Source of the DNA: an uncultured Bacilli bacterium
Lineage (GTDB): Bacteria; Bacillota_I; Bacilli_A; RF39; UBA660
Assembly: GCA_947589735.1 (NCBI GenBank)
Contig: CANQCR010000002.1
Location: 62,001-126,000 of the forward strand
Length of the DNA stretch: 64,000 nucleotides
Direction: 5' to 3'
Shown in pieces: positions 43,946 through 52,013 of the stretch. Each line of letters starts with the position of its first letter. The first letter of the stretch is position 1. Both the position numbers and the translations under genes were made by a program. The notes under the pieces were generated by a model, which had not been told where the DNA came from, made no database searches, and saw only the letters and a program-made list of their open reading frames with translations.

Positions 43946-43979
43946 AATTAATGTAAAAAATGATACTTTTTGATATGAT
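43946..43979 (+). promoter_or_regulatory. Duplicated promoter, copy A
   Basis: A roughly 32-bp stretch ending CTTTTTGATATGAT (extended -10 TGATATGAT, 43971-43979) is nearly the same as 50466-50499 in front of the other operon with an ART-like gene. A TTGACA-TTTT / AAAA-TGTCAA imperfect hairpin (43896-43923) lies upstream. Confidence 0.5.
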
Positions 43980-44017
43980 GATAATATAGGATACTCGTAT
44001 TAGGAGGGAAGAAGTTT

Positions 44018-44557
44018 ATGAATGATGAGAATATGAGCCCAGCTATAATTAATAATGAGTTTGATTATTCTAACATTTTGCCAACGCTTGAAGCTGTTTC
44101 ATATTTGGTTCAATACTGTGATCAAATGAATAAACAATTGAATAAATTAATCGAAGAAGATGAAGAACAAAATAAACGTTTTAAACAAGAATATAAAGAA
44201 TATCAATATAAGCATGTGTATGGTCAAAAATTAGAAGTTTATATTAGAGAGCAAACTTATAACAACATCACTTGTAGTGATTATGACACTTTTATGGCTG
44301 CCGTTAAAGATGGTAATCTTAACAATGTATCTAGTTTGCAGATTGATTTGTGCCTAGATTATGATAGTGGCAAGGGAAATGAGCTTACAAGACATGAAAA
44401 TTCTTTTACCATCATTTTTAAGCCCTATGAAATCAAATTTGCTCGCAAATCCAACTTTAATGATAGCAATATGAATCAAATTGAAGACCAAATCAACGCT
44501 ATTTTAAAACAATTCCCAGTAGCAAATTGTATTTTCTGCGATAAAGGAAAAGAATAA
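44018..44557 (+). CDS. Unknown soluble protein; shares a domain with the next gene
   Basis: 179 residues, no signal or TM. Residues 25-65 form a charged coiled coil (QMNKQLNKLIEEDEEQNKR). Residues 70-170 (KLEVYIREQTYNNITCSDY, DTFMAAVKD, VSSLQIDLCLDY, FTIIFKPYEIKF) align by eye with residues 55-155 of the next protein, so the two are paralogous in this domain. AGGAGGGAAG precedes the start. First gene of a three-gene operon ending in an ART-like protein. Confidence 0.7.
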   Translation: MNDENMSPAIINNEFDYSNILPTLEAVSYLVQYCDQMNKQLNKLIEEDEEQNKRFKQEYKEYQYKHVYGQKLEVYIREQTYNNITCSDYDTFMAAVKDGNLNNVSSLQIDLCLDYDSGKGNELTRHENSFTIIFKPYEIKFARKSNFNDSNMNQIEDQINAILKQFPVANCIFCDKGKE

Positions 44558-44570
44558 CGGAGGTAGTAAG

Positions 44571-45509
44571 ATGTATAATGATACAATAAAAGTTGCTAAT
44601 AAAATCATATCTGATAGTGACTTAATGGATATTTTTCAAAAAATGAATGAAGAAATGTTGGAAAGCGAAAATGTTTTTAGACAAGAAACAATTCAAAATG
44701 AAAAATTGGAAAGAGAGTATCAGAACTGGACAACTAAAGATTTAAGCGCTACTTTTAAATGTACTTTTAATTTTTATGATGATACTAATATTACAGTTGA
44801 TAATTATAATAGTTTTATAACGGTCTATAACAATAGGATTCAGGATATAAAAAATATGTGGGTTAGATATCAATTATATTATTGGATTGAACATGGTAGA
44901 GAGCCTATGAAAAGTGTAAGCCAACATATCGATATGAATATTTATGAAGATAAAATGGATATTACAGTTAGTTTAAGTAGCGAAGATAATAGAATGAATG
45001 ACGTCTACCAACTAATTAAAAATAAAATATTACAAGCTCCTGAAAAGTATGATCGTATCATTAAAAAACGTAACGCTATTATGAATAAAATAGGCTTTGC
45101 TGTTGGAATAATTCCTAGTCTTATCTTTTGTACATTATTAGCTTTAGTAACAACGATAAGACATCTATATGCAATGAGCTATGTGTTATTTCCAGTTGCT
45201 GCCATATTATTAGGATTTTTATTAGGAGCTATACTATTTAGAGGTAAACTAGATGATTTATATGAAACGATTGTACCTAAGAAAAAGTATTCTGGATATG
45301 ACACAACGCATAATCGAAGTATTTATAAAGATGATATTGATGACTATTTAAATACAAGTGAAATAATTATTGGTAAAAATATAAATAATATAAGAAATAG
45401 AAAAGAAATAGCTGAATTAGAAGAAAAATATGCTAAATATATCCCTGCCGAATTAATAGCTATTTTGCTTCTTTCAATTATTGTTGTCGTTATTGGCAAA
45501 CTTATTTAA
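44571..45509 (+). CDS. Unknown membrane protein with the shared N-domain
   Basis: 312 residues, 13 nt after the previous gene. N-terminal coiled coil (NEEMLESENVFRQETIQNEK), then the shared domain (FKCTFNFYDDTNITVDNYNSF ... HIDMNIYEDKMDITVSL, read in parts). Two adjacent TMs at about 178-225, a cytoplasmic loop, and a third TM at the extreme C-terminus (ELIAILLLSIIVVVIGKLI), a tail anchor. Its last 57 codons are duplicated in inverted orientation at 50165-50335. Confidence 0.75.
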   Translation: MYNDTIKVANKIISDSDLMDIFQKMNEEMLESENVFRQETIQNEKLEREYQNWTTKDLSATFKCTFNFYDDTNITVDNYNSFITVYNNRIQDIKNMWVRYQLYYWIEHGREPMKSVSQHIDMNIYEDKMDITVSLSSEDNRMNDVYQLIKNKILQAPEKYDRIIKKRNAIMNKIGFAVGIIPSLIFCTLLALVTTIRHLYAMSYVLFPVAAILLGFLLGAILFRGKLDDLYETIVPKKKYSGYDTTHNRSIYKDDIDDYLNTSEIIIGKNINNIRNRKEIAELEEKYAKYIPAELIAILLLSIIVVVIGKLI

Positions 45510-45523
45510 TAGTAAAAGTTTAT
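45339..45523 (+). repeat. Inverted repeat, left arm (185 bp)
   Basis: Matches the reverse complement of 50151-50335 over 185 bp with no gaps and four mismatches by my alignment. It covers the 3' end and stop codon of the 44571 gene plus about 14 bp downstream. Confidence 0.9.
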
Positions 45524-45554
45524 GTATCGGTAAATATAGGGTGAGGAAATTAAT

Positions 45555-46349
45555 ATGGAAGTTGAATATAATAATCAGGATATAGAAGCGTCTAAAAATA
45601 GTCAAGAAGAAGATCAGTATGTTACTTTAGAAGCATTAACGCCATATTTATCAGAAAGTGGGTATTTTTTCCTTGCTCATAGAACCGGTCGATTCGGTAA
45701 TGCTAATAGCGTTGTTGATTCTATTTTTAAAGAAGGATTACGCGCTAAAGATAATTCTTTATATTATACGACGATTGGTTTAAGTACACCTACGCCAGAA
45801 ATAAAAGCTCAGTTAAAAGAAATGCAACAACCTGAGCCGACAATTGCTGAATTAAAGGATTTATTCAATGATTGGCCACATTTAAATTCTAAAAAAATAA
45901 TTATAGCTCGTATTCCTATTCAGTATATTAATATGCGGGGAGATTTGGGTGATGCTAATGGTGAAAGATATGGAGCTTTTATGCGAAGTCGTACGGCGGA
46001 AACAGGAAAGGTTACGAACTATCTTGATCCAAAGTTTATCTTGGGTTGCTTTGATGTTGAAAAACAATTAGTTCGGTTAAATCCTCGTTTTGAGTGGCAG
46101 TTATCACCAGAAACAATTGCTTCTCTTTCAGCAAAATTTGCTGAAACAGTAGCCAAAACGGAAAGGAGATTAAAAAGCTTCCAGGATAGTGTAGCAGCAT
46201 TGAGTAATCATAAGGCCGCATCATCTTATGAATCTTTTGATAGTATGGATAGTGATGACGAGTTTGATTTTTCTAATATTGATTGGTCATCCTTCGGCCT
46301 AGAACCAATAGATGATGAAGATCAAGATAGTAAAGGTAAACAAAAATAA
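45555..46349 (+). CDS. Putative ADP-ribosyltransferase-like protein A
   Basis: 264 residues. The core YFFLAHRTGRFGN...VVDSIFKEGLR...SLYYTTIGLS has the order of ART folds (H.TG, then a helix and GL, then Y-x-T), and GERYGAFM could supply the third motif. About two thirds identical to the C-terminal half of the 50542 protein, where the motif is HGTG; here it is HRTG. The C-terminus is acidic and low-complexity (SMDSDDEFDFSNIDWSSFG). Third gene of its operon. The ART call is inference from motif order, not a database match. Confidence 0.6.
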   Translation: MEVEYNNQDIEASKNSQEEDQYVTLEALTPYLSESGYFFLAHRTGRFGNANSVVDSIFKEGLRAKDNSLYYTTIGLSTPTPEIKAQLKEMQQPEPTIAELKDLFNDWPHLNSKKIIIARIPIQYINMRGDLGDANGERYGAFMRSRTAETGKVTNYLDPKFILGCFDVEKQLVRLNPRFEWQLSPETIASLSAKFAETVAKTERRLKSFQDSVAALSNHKAASSYESFDSMDSDDEFDFSNIDWSSFGLEPIDDEDQDSKGKQK

Positions 46350-46363
46350 CAATGAATAATTAT

Positions 46364-46404
46364 AAAGCAAAAATGTCACACATGATGCGACGTTTTTGCT
46401 TTAA
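46364..46404 (+). terminator. Operon terminator
   Basis: AAAGCAAAAATGTC / GACGTTTTTGCTTT stem with one G-T pair and an 11-nt loop. Confidence 0.7.
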
Positions 46405-46463
46405 GGTTAGTCATAAAAAAAGATAATAATATGTTAAAATGAAAATAGGAAGTAACTTGATAT

Positions 46464-47079
46464 ATGAATTATTTAGGTAGTAAAAAAGTAGAAACAGAAA
46501 GACTCGTTTTAAAGGCTCAAACAATGGCTGAACAAAAAAGATTATGGGAAATTTTAATGATACCGGAAGTAAATAAATGCTTTCTAACGGTACCCCCCAA
46601 GTTTAAAGAAAAATTGTTAGATTGGAATAAACAAGAAGAGTATTATAAAATGGATATGGAACATGCAAATGATGCGGATATCTTTAGATGGAGTATCTTT
46701 TTAAAAAGAAACTGGTGAGTGTATAGGAATAGTTTCTTGTCATGAAGCTCATGATGAAGATGAAAATGTTACCGATCCTAGTATAAGAGGGGTAGGTTGG
46801 TTAATAGATCCTGCCTTTCAAGGAAAAGGGTATGCGACGGAAGCTGCTTTTGCGATGATTGATTATATGTTTACAGAAGTGGATGTAAATGAAATTAGAA
46901 CGGGTGCTGCTATTATCAACTCTGCCTCATAGAAGATAATGGAGAAGTTAGGATTTACTAGACAAGATAAAACTAAAATGATTCAATATACCTTTTTAGA
47001 TGAACCAGTAGAAGATTATTCATATATTATGACTAAAGAACAGTGGTTATCTTTAAAACATCAAAAATGTAAGAAATAA
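46464..47079 (+). pseudogene. Broken GNAT N-acetyltransferase
   Basis: Frame 1 reads KKVETERLVLKAQTMAEQKR, up to KRNW and a TGA at about 46718. Shifting one base at the A5 run near 46706 restores KETGECIGIVSC and GVGWLIDPAFQGKGYATEAA, the RimJ/RimL-type GNAT core with its acetyl-CoA loop. A second lesion follows: TAG at about 46930 in NSAS-stop-KIMEKLGF, where most relatives have W (TGG). The frame then continues to TAA 47077-47079. Two independent lesions make this a dead gene. Confidence 0.88.
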
Positions 47080-47129
47080 AACTTGACGTATCGATATAGT
47101 AGATTTATTTAATGTGGAGGATTATAAAA

Positions 47130-47942
47130 ATGAATAGTTTAGAATGTAAAAGTTATGCCTCTAAAAAATATGATGGCGAAATAAAAAAATTAGTTGATTC
47201 CCAAATTGATAAATTTTTTGAAATAGAAACATCTAATTTTAAATTAGAACGACCACAATATAAAATAGGTGATGATGTAAGAATGTCTACCTATCACTTT
47301 TTACACGGCATTGGAAAGAACAGTGATGTTGCGGATTTTATCGCTAAACATGGAATCTTAAGTAAAGAAGCTACTGGTGATATGGGAAACCATGCTTTTC
47401 AATTCGTTGTTGGATTGTGGCGAGTAAAAGAGGATATCGCTTTAAAAGATTATATTAAAAATTATAGTGGAATGATTGTTACATATGATGATAAGATTGA
47501 GCAAGTCCCATATAAGAAGCTTGATGATTTTGTCGAAAAAATGCGTAATGTTGATCACTGGTTATGGAAGGCAGAATCTTCTATGGAAATAAGATTTATG
47601 CCTAGTTTGGCTAGAGATATTAATCAGATTGGATTTATACTTAATTTGAATTCTAAAGAAGGACAATCTTTATTAGCAAATGATATAAATGCTATTAATT
47701 TTGATAAACAAACATCAGATAATTTTATTAGATCAGATTTAAAAGGTAACTTCTTTAACAACAAGGATAATACTTTTCTTAATCGTGCATCATATATTAT
47801 TTTTGGTTTAAATAAATGTTTTATTGAAGGAATTATTGTTGGAAGAATTGTTGAAAATGATCAGGTTTTATTGCAACAATTAAAGGGATTATTTCCAGAA
47901 TGTTATATATGTAATTTAGATGGTAAAGTTATTATTAATTGA
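47130..47942 (+). CDS. Putative ADP-ribosyltransferase-like protein B
   Basis: 270 residues from ATG 47130 (GTGGAGG upstream). TYHFLHGIGKNSDVADFIAKHG followed by ILSKEATGD resembles the first ART motif (HG.G, helix, GIL); a later SMEIRFMPSL could hold the acidic residue. Otherwise not recognised. N-terminal 40 residues are helical and charged. It lies inside the 45.5-50.1 kb inverted-repeat segment with its own terminator. The family call is tentative. Confidence 0.45.
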   Translation: MNSLECKSYASKKYDGEIKKLVDSQIDKFFEIETSNFKLERPQYKIGDDVRMSTYHFLHGIGKNSDVADFIAKHGILSKEATGDMGNHAFQFVVGLWRVKEDIALKDYIKNYSGMIVTYDDKIEQVPYKKLDDFVEKMRNVDHWLWKAESSMEIRFMPSLARDINQIGFILNLNSKEGQSLLANDINAINFDKQTSDNFIRSDLKGNFFNNKDNTFLNRASYIIFGLNKCFIEGIIVGRIVENDQVLLQQLKGLFPECYICNLDGKVIIN

Positions 47943-47969
47943 AATAATATTTATAAAAAATTATAATGG

Positions 47970-48033
47970 AAAAGTCCTAGAAAATTCTCTTGGACTTTTT
48001 TTAAATAAAATATATTTTGTTTTATGATATAAT
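47970..48033 (+). promoter_or_regulatory. Terminator then promoter of the transglutaminase-like gene
   Basis: AAAAGTCC ... GGACTTTT plus T7 (47970-48004), then extended -10 TGATATAAT (48025-48033). Confidence 0.7.
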
Positions 48034-48084
48034 AAAAGATAGAGTAGCCGCATGACAATTAATAATAGAAAGGGTATTTTTAAT

Positions 48085-49788
48085 ATGATTATTAATGACG
48101 ATAAATTGCTAAATGAATTATGGACGCAAAGCGAAGAACTGACACAATATTTTGAGTTAGATTTAAGTAATCAACACATATTAGAAGAACTAGCTAAAAT
48201 AAAACACATAAAGATTAGTTTTTACGTAAAAAATGATTTAAGTGCTATTGAAAATACTATTAAACAGTTATGCGCTTTAATTGATAAATGTCCTAATCTT
48301 GATTTTGTTGGTGTTTCTTTATTAGGGCCAGAACCTAAAAAGCTAGATGATATTAATAAGTTAATTGATATATCAATTAAGAAAAATGTTAAGCGAGTTC
48401 GTGTAACGGGATTTCAATATGATTATTTATCTTTATATAGTAAGTTGTTATCATCGGATACTGAAACGTTTGTTAACTTAGATAAAATTGATCCTATAAA
48501 TGGTTTTGTATATGTCTTTGGTAACGAAAAATTAAGGCAAAGATTATTGCCAAGTTCTTTAGGTAATGCGGAATTAGATACTATATGTAGTGAATTACGA
48601 AATGGATACATATCATTGGAAAGCTATGAAAAATATAAAAATTATTTAGCTAATTATGATGAATTATATGTAGCGATTGGGAATGTAAGTGACCTTGATT
48701 TGACTAAATTAGAGAGCATTAAAAAAGATAGCCGTATAAAGGGGATTTGCGTTAAATGTGGAAATAATCAAGTTCCTCAATGCTATTCCTTTGAAGAATA
48801 TGAGGATATCAAAAAAGTTATTGATAATATAATTGGAATGGTTAAATTACCAAACGCTGATGATCCTAATAGAGATAAATTAATATTTGCTCAAATATAT
48901 AAAATATTAGGTAAAAATATTAGGTATGATCATTATGCCATAAGCGCTGAAGGAGAAAAAGATAAAAAATTATCTTGTGATTGTCGCAACTTAAAAAATG
49001 GGCTTTTAGGAGTTAGACGTAATGGTAAAAAAGAACTTTTAACTGTATGTGCTGGTTATGCTACGATATTGCAAAATTTATGTGCCTGTTTTAATATAAA
49101 ATGTGATTATTTACGCTCCAATTCGATGCCAGTATGGGATAATTGGGGAAAGTATGAAAATGGTACATCTGATCCAATGGGACATGCCTATAATGCTGTA
49201 TATTTAGATGGTAAAGCCTATTTATGTGATTTAACATGGGATGCAAATAATATGAAATTAGATCAGTTAGGAGAAAACTTTTTAAGATCTTATGAAGAGT
49301 TTTGTAAAACTCATAAAGACGAGGGATTTTCAAGTGATAATGTAACAGTGGTGACCCAAAGTGGAGAAACTCGCCATGCTTTAAATCCACAATTATTTAT
49401 TCATTCTTGTTCAGATAAAGAACAATTGCAACTTTTTGGTATGGTTGCAAAGGGAAATATTGATGAAATGATTAGTGAAGGTTACCTTGCTAATTTTGCT
49501 ATGTCAAATATTGAATACATAAAACAGGTTAGAGGTAGGGTCGGTATGTTAGAGTATATAGAACTAATTCAAACGATTCACGGAATAGAAGACTACATAA
49601 CATCTCCCCACTTTAAAGCCCACGCAGGTTGGCCAGGAAAAACAGCCCCTAGTAAAATTTTTGATGAACAAGGAAATGTCATAGTTGATAAAAGTTTTGT
49701 CTTTTATCCTGGGGCTGAGGATTTGTCTCCTGATGATGCTATTTCTGAGGTAAAGAATATGGAGGAAAGACAATGGAAAATGAGATAA
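48085..49788 (+). CDS. Transglutaminase-like (papain-fold) protein with LRR-like N-terminus
   Basis: 567 residues from ATG 48085 (GAAAGGG upstream; an in-frame ATG at 48052 lacks a site). Residues 20-230 repeat leucine- and isoleucine-rich units (FELDLSNQHILEELAKI, LDFVGVSLLGPEP, VKRVRVTGFQYDYLSL), like short leucine-rich repeats. Residues 260-400 are a transglutaminase core with triad C322 (VCAGYATILQNLC), H367 (GHAYNAVYLDG) and D382 (CDLTWD). No signal peptide, so it should act inside the cell or be a non-classically exported effector. Overlaps the next small gene. Confidence 0.75.
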   Translation: MIINDDKLLNELWTQSEELTQYFELDLSNQHILEELAKIKHIKISFYVKNDLSAIENTIKQLCALIDKCPNLDFVGVSLLGPEPKKLDDINKLIDISIKKNVKRVRVTGFQYDYLSLYSKLLSSDTETFVNLDKIDPINGFVYVFGNEKLRQRLLPSSLGNAELDTICSELRNGYISLESYEKYKNYLANYDELYVAIGNVSDLDLTKLESIKKDSRIKGICVKCGNNQVPQCYSFEEYEDIKKVIDNIIGMVKLPNADDPNRDKLIFAQIYKILGKNIRYDHYAISAEGEKDKKLSCDCRNLKNGLLGVRRNGKKELLTVCAGYATILQNLCACFNIKCDYLRSNSMPVWDNWGKYENGTSDPMGHAYNAVYLDGKAYLCDLTWDANNMKLDQLGENFLRSYEEFCKTHKDEGFSSDNVTVVTQSGETRHALNPQLFIHSCSDKEQLQLFGMVAKGNIDEMISEGYLANFAMSNIEYIKQVRGRVGMLEYIELIQTIHGIEDYITSPHFKAHAGWPGKTAPSKIFDEQGNVIVDKSFVFYPGAEDLSPDDAISEVKNMEERQWKMR

Positions 49789-50066
49789 AAATTAGGAAAG
49801 CTTTTACTGAAACGTTTATCATTTTAAATGATTTGAATTTATACCATAGACTTCCTGATGCGCTTAAAACAATTATAGAGTCAAATTATGATGACAATTA
49901 CAATTTCTCTTTTGATAAAAATGTTCCTCTTTTTAATCAAATAGATAATGATATAACTAGAAATCTAATTACTTATATTTATATTAATTATATAAATAAA
50001 GATAATAACATTAATAATTTTTTTGCAAATGAGATAAATGATATTTTAAATGAAACTAGTAATTAA
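49773..50066 (+). CDS. Small unknown protein coupled to the transglutaminase-like gene
   Basis: 97 residues; its ATG overlaps the preceding gene by 16 nt, and GGAGGAAAGACA is the ribosome site. Pattern FTETFIILNDLNLYHRLPDA, IIESNYDDNYNFSFDKN, PLFNQ. Small acidic proteins with this LP..l...I......Y.F..D...PL..Q pattern are, as I recall, common beside unrelated genes in gut Firmicutes. Could be an inhibitor or immunity partner of the upstream enzyme (inference). Confidence 0.6.
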   Translation: MENEIKIRKAFTETFIILNDLNLYHRLPDALKTIIESNYDDNYNFSFDKNVPLFNQIDNDITRNLITYIYINYINKDNNINNFFANEINDILNETSN

Positions 50067-50090
50067 TTATCTATTGCTTTTTAGTTACAT

Positions 50091-50120
50091 AGCTTTTGAA
50101 TTTTTTCAAAAGCTTTTTAT
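50091..50120 (+). terminator. Rho-independent terminator
   Basis: AGCTTTTGAA TTTT TTCAAAAGCT plus T5. Confidence 0.85.
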
Positions 50121-50150
50121 ATGCTCGTGTATTAACTATATTTATATTAT

Positions 50151-50335
50151 ATAAACTTTTACTATTAAATAAATTTGCCAATAACGACAACAATAATTGA
50201 AAGAAGTAAAATAACTATTAATTCGGCAGGGATATATTTAGCATATTTTTCTTCTAATTCAGCTATTTCTTTTCTATTTCTTATATTATTTATATTTTTA
50301 CCAATAATTATTTCACTTGTATTTAAATAATCATC
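50151..50335 (-). repeat. Inverted repeat, right arm (185 bp)
   Basis: Reverse complement of 45339-45523, four mismatches (all transitions) and no gaps by my alignment. The remaining sequence to 50541 holds a promoter region and no other gene that I can see. Confidence 0.9.
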
Positions 50336-50338
50336 CAA
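50165..50338 (-). pseudogene. Fragment of the 44571-type membrane protein (57 codons)
   Basis: In minus-strand frame it reads DDYLNTSEIIIGKNINNIRN ... ELIVILLLSIIVVVIGKFI, the last 56 residues of the 44571 protein with A-to-V and L-to-F changes. Upstream in the frame are stop codons, so the body of the gene is lost. A TTG at 50338 follows GAGGATGA, so a small tail-anchored peptide could still be made. The upstream DNA matches the promoter region of the AraC gene at 58982. Confidence 0.8.
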
Positions 50339-50465
50339 TCATCCTCATTTAATATTAGTTCAACATAAATTCTTTACAAAATGAAATAATACATATCTTT
50401 ATCAATTAAAGATAGTTGACATTTTTATGATAAAAACTGTAAACTAGATAAAAATGACAGCCTTA

Positions 50466-50499
50466 ACAAATGTCAAAAGAGTATCCTTTTTGATATGAT
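50466..50499 (+). promoter_or_regulatory. Duplicated promoter, copy B
   Basis: AATGT.AAAA...TAT(A)C.TTTTTGATATGAT, nearly identical to 43946-43979. Extended -10 TGATATGAT at 50491-50499. TTGACATTTT upstream at about 50417 also parallels copy A. Confidence 0.5.
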
Positions 50500-50541
50500 A
50501 TTATAAAGTAATACTTTAAATAATAAGTGAGGTAAGGTATA

Positions 50542-51681
50542 ATGGACGATGACTTTTTAACTTTTTATCATGGTGGAGCACCGGTCGATTTTAATGTATC
50601 AGCAATTGATATTTTTTATCCTGCTATCAAGCAGCAAAACAAAGCTGGCCATTATGTTGGATTTTATATGTTTGGTGAAGATGGTAAGGATGAGGCTACA
50701 CGCTATGCGTTTAATCAAAAGGAAGCGATGAAAAATCTATTAACAATAAGGATGAAAAAAGATGTGCAGATAGTTAAATTACCACCTTTTTCCATCACAC
50801 GAATTACGAGAGAACAAATAGAAAAATTTCGTGAGGACGGGTATGATCTTATTGCGGGTAGTTCGGTAGGTAAAATGGAGTATGTACTGATAAATAAAGA
50901 TAAGATAATTGATATGAAGATAGAAAAAGTTACTCATTATAAGCAAGATAAGGAAACACCTCAAGTTGACCCACCAGCACTAGAAAAAGATAAGTATGCC
51001 ACTTTAGAAGAATTAGAGCCTCTTTTATCAGAAAGTGGTTATCTTTGTTTTGGTCATGGAACGGGAAGAATGGGAAACTCTGAAGAAGTCGTCGATTCAA
51101 TTTTTGATGAAGGATTGAGAACTAAAGATAATTCTTTGTATTTTACAACAATAGGATTAAGTACACCTACTCCTGAATTAAAAAAACAGTATGAAGAAAT
51201 GGGACTTCCAGAACCCACTATTGATAGTTTAAAAACACAATTTAATAATTGGCAACACCAGGTTTCAAAAAAGATTATAATTGCTCGAATACCAACTGAA
51301 TATGTAAATATGATGGGTGATAGATCAGATTTAGATGGGGAAATGTATGGAGCTTTTATGATAAGAGATGTTTCTGAAGATGGAAAATTTACTAATTATC
51401 TTAATCCTAAATTTATAATAGGAAGTTTTGATGTAGACAAGCAGTTAGTAAAATTAAATCCCCATTTTGAAAAGCAATTATCACCTGAGACGATTTCTGA
51501 ACTTTCACGAAAATACATAGAAACTCTAAAAAAAACGAAAGCTAGAGTTGAAAGGACTACAAAATCTTTACCATCTCAAAATCTTACTGTTACTGATGAT
51601 GCTTTTGACTCATCTGATTTTGGTTCCTTTGACGCTAATTCATTTGATGAAGAATCTGAGCAAGATAGCAAGAGAAAATAA
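50542..51681 (+). CDS. Putative tandem ADP-ribosyltransferase-like protein C
   Basis: 379 residues. Residues 1-135: FLTFYHGGAPVDFNV ... HYVGFYMFGEDGKDEATRYA has YHG, GFY and A..YA in the order seen in DUF3990/toxin-type ART folds. Residues 150-330 are a second domain about two thirds identical to protein A (45555), with HGTGRMGN, VVDSIFDEGLR, SLYFTTIGLS and GEMYGAFM. The C-terminus is acidic and serine-rich (SSDFGSFDANSFDEESEQD). GAGGTAAGG precedes the start. No signal peptide. ART assignment is inference. Confidence 0.6.
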   Translation: MDDDFLTFYHGGAPVDFNVSAIDIFYPAIKQQNKAGHYVGFYMFGEDGKDEATRYAFNQKEAMKNLLTIRMKKDVQIVKLPPFSITRITREQIEKFREDGYDLIAGSSVGKMEYVLINKDKIIDMKIEKVTHYKQDKETPQVDPPALEKDKYATLEELEPLLSESGYLCFGHGTGRMGNSEEVVDSIFDEGLRTKDNSLYFTTIGLSTPTPELKKQYEEMGLPEPTIDSLKTQFNNWQHQVSKKIIIARIPTEYVNMMGDRSDLDGEMYGAFMIRDVSEDGKFTNYLNPKFIIGSFDVDKQLVKLNPHFEKQLSPETISELSRKYIETLKKTKARVERTTKSLPSQNLTVTDDAFDSSDFGSFDANSFDEESEQDSKRK

Positions 51682-51755
51682 GACTAATTAATATGACTAT
51701 GACACCATCTATAAATTAACTAAAAAGTATGGCGATAAACAAAGGAAGTGAAAGC

Positions 51756-52013
51756 ATGACTAAAACAGCTGGAAAAATAATAGAAGTATACCTCCCTGAT
51801 GCATATCAAAATGGCTCTTTACTAGATGTTATGGATAGGACTAATGTTGGCTTTAAGATAATGACTAAAGAAGGATTAAAAGATATAGTATTAGAAGTAA
51901 ATGAAACAAATGCCCAAATAATGAAAAACGATAATGTCGTAATTATAGAAAAAGATATGTGCGGAAGTCATTTTGTTGATATTGGAATCGCTAAGGATGA
52001 TAGTTATGAATAA
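51756..52013 (+). CDS. Small unknown protein coupled to the helicase gene
   Basis: 85 residues from ATG 51756 (AAAGGAAGTGAAAGC upstream). Beta-rich: KIIEVYLPDAYQNGSLLDVM, VGFKIMTKEGLKDIVLEV, NDNVVIIEKDM. No motif recognised. The helicase start overlaps its stop by 8 nt, indicating one operon and probably a shared job. Confidence 0.65.
   Translation: MTKTAGKIIEVYLPDAYQNGSLLDVMDRTNVGFKIMTKEGLKDIVLEVNETNAQIMKNDNVVIIEKDMCGSHFVDIGIAKDDSYE

Noticed and set aside
49091-49390. 99-codon minus-strand ORF
   Set aside because: Antisense to the transglutaminase catalytic region; composition unlike real genes here.
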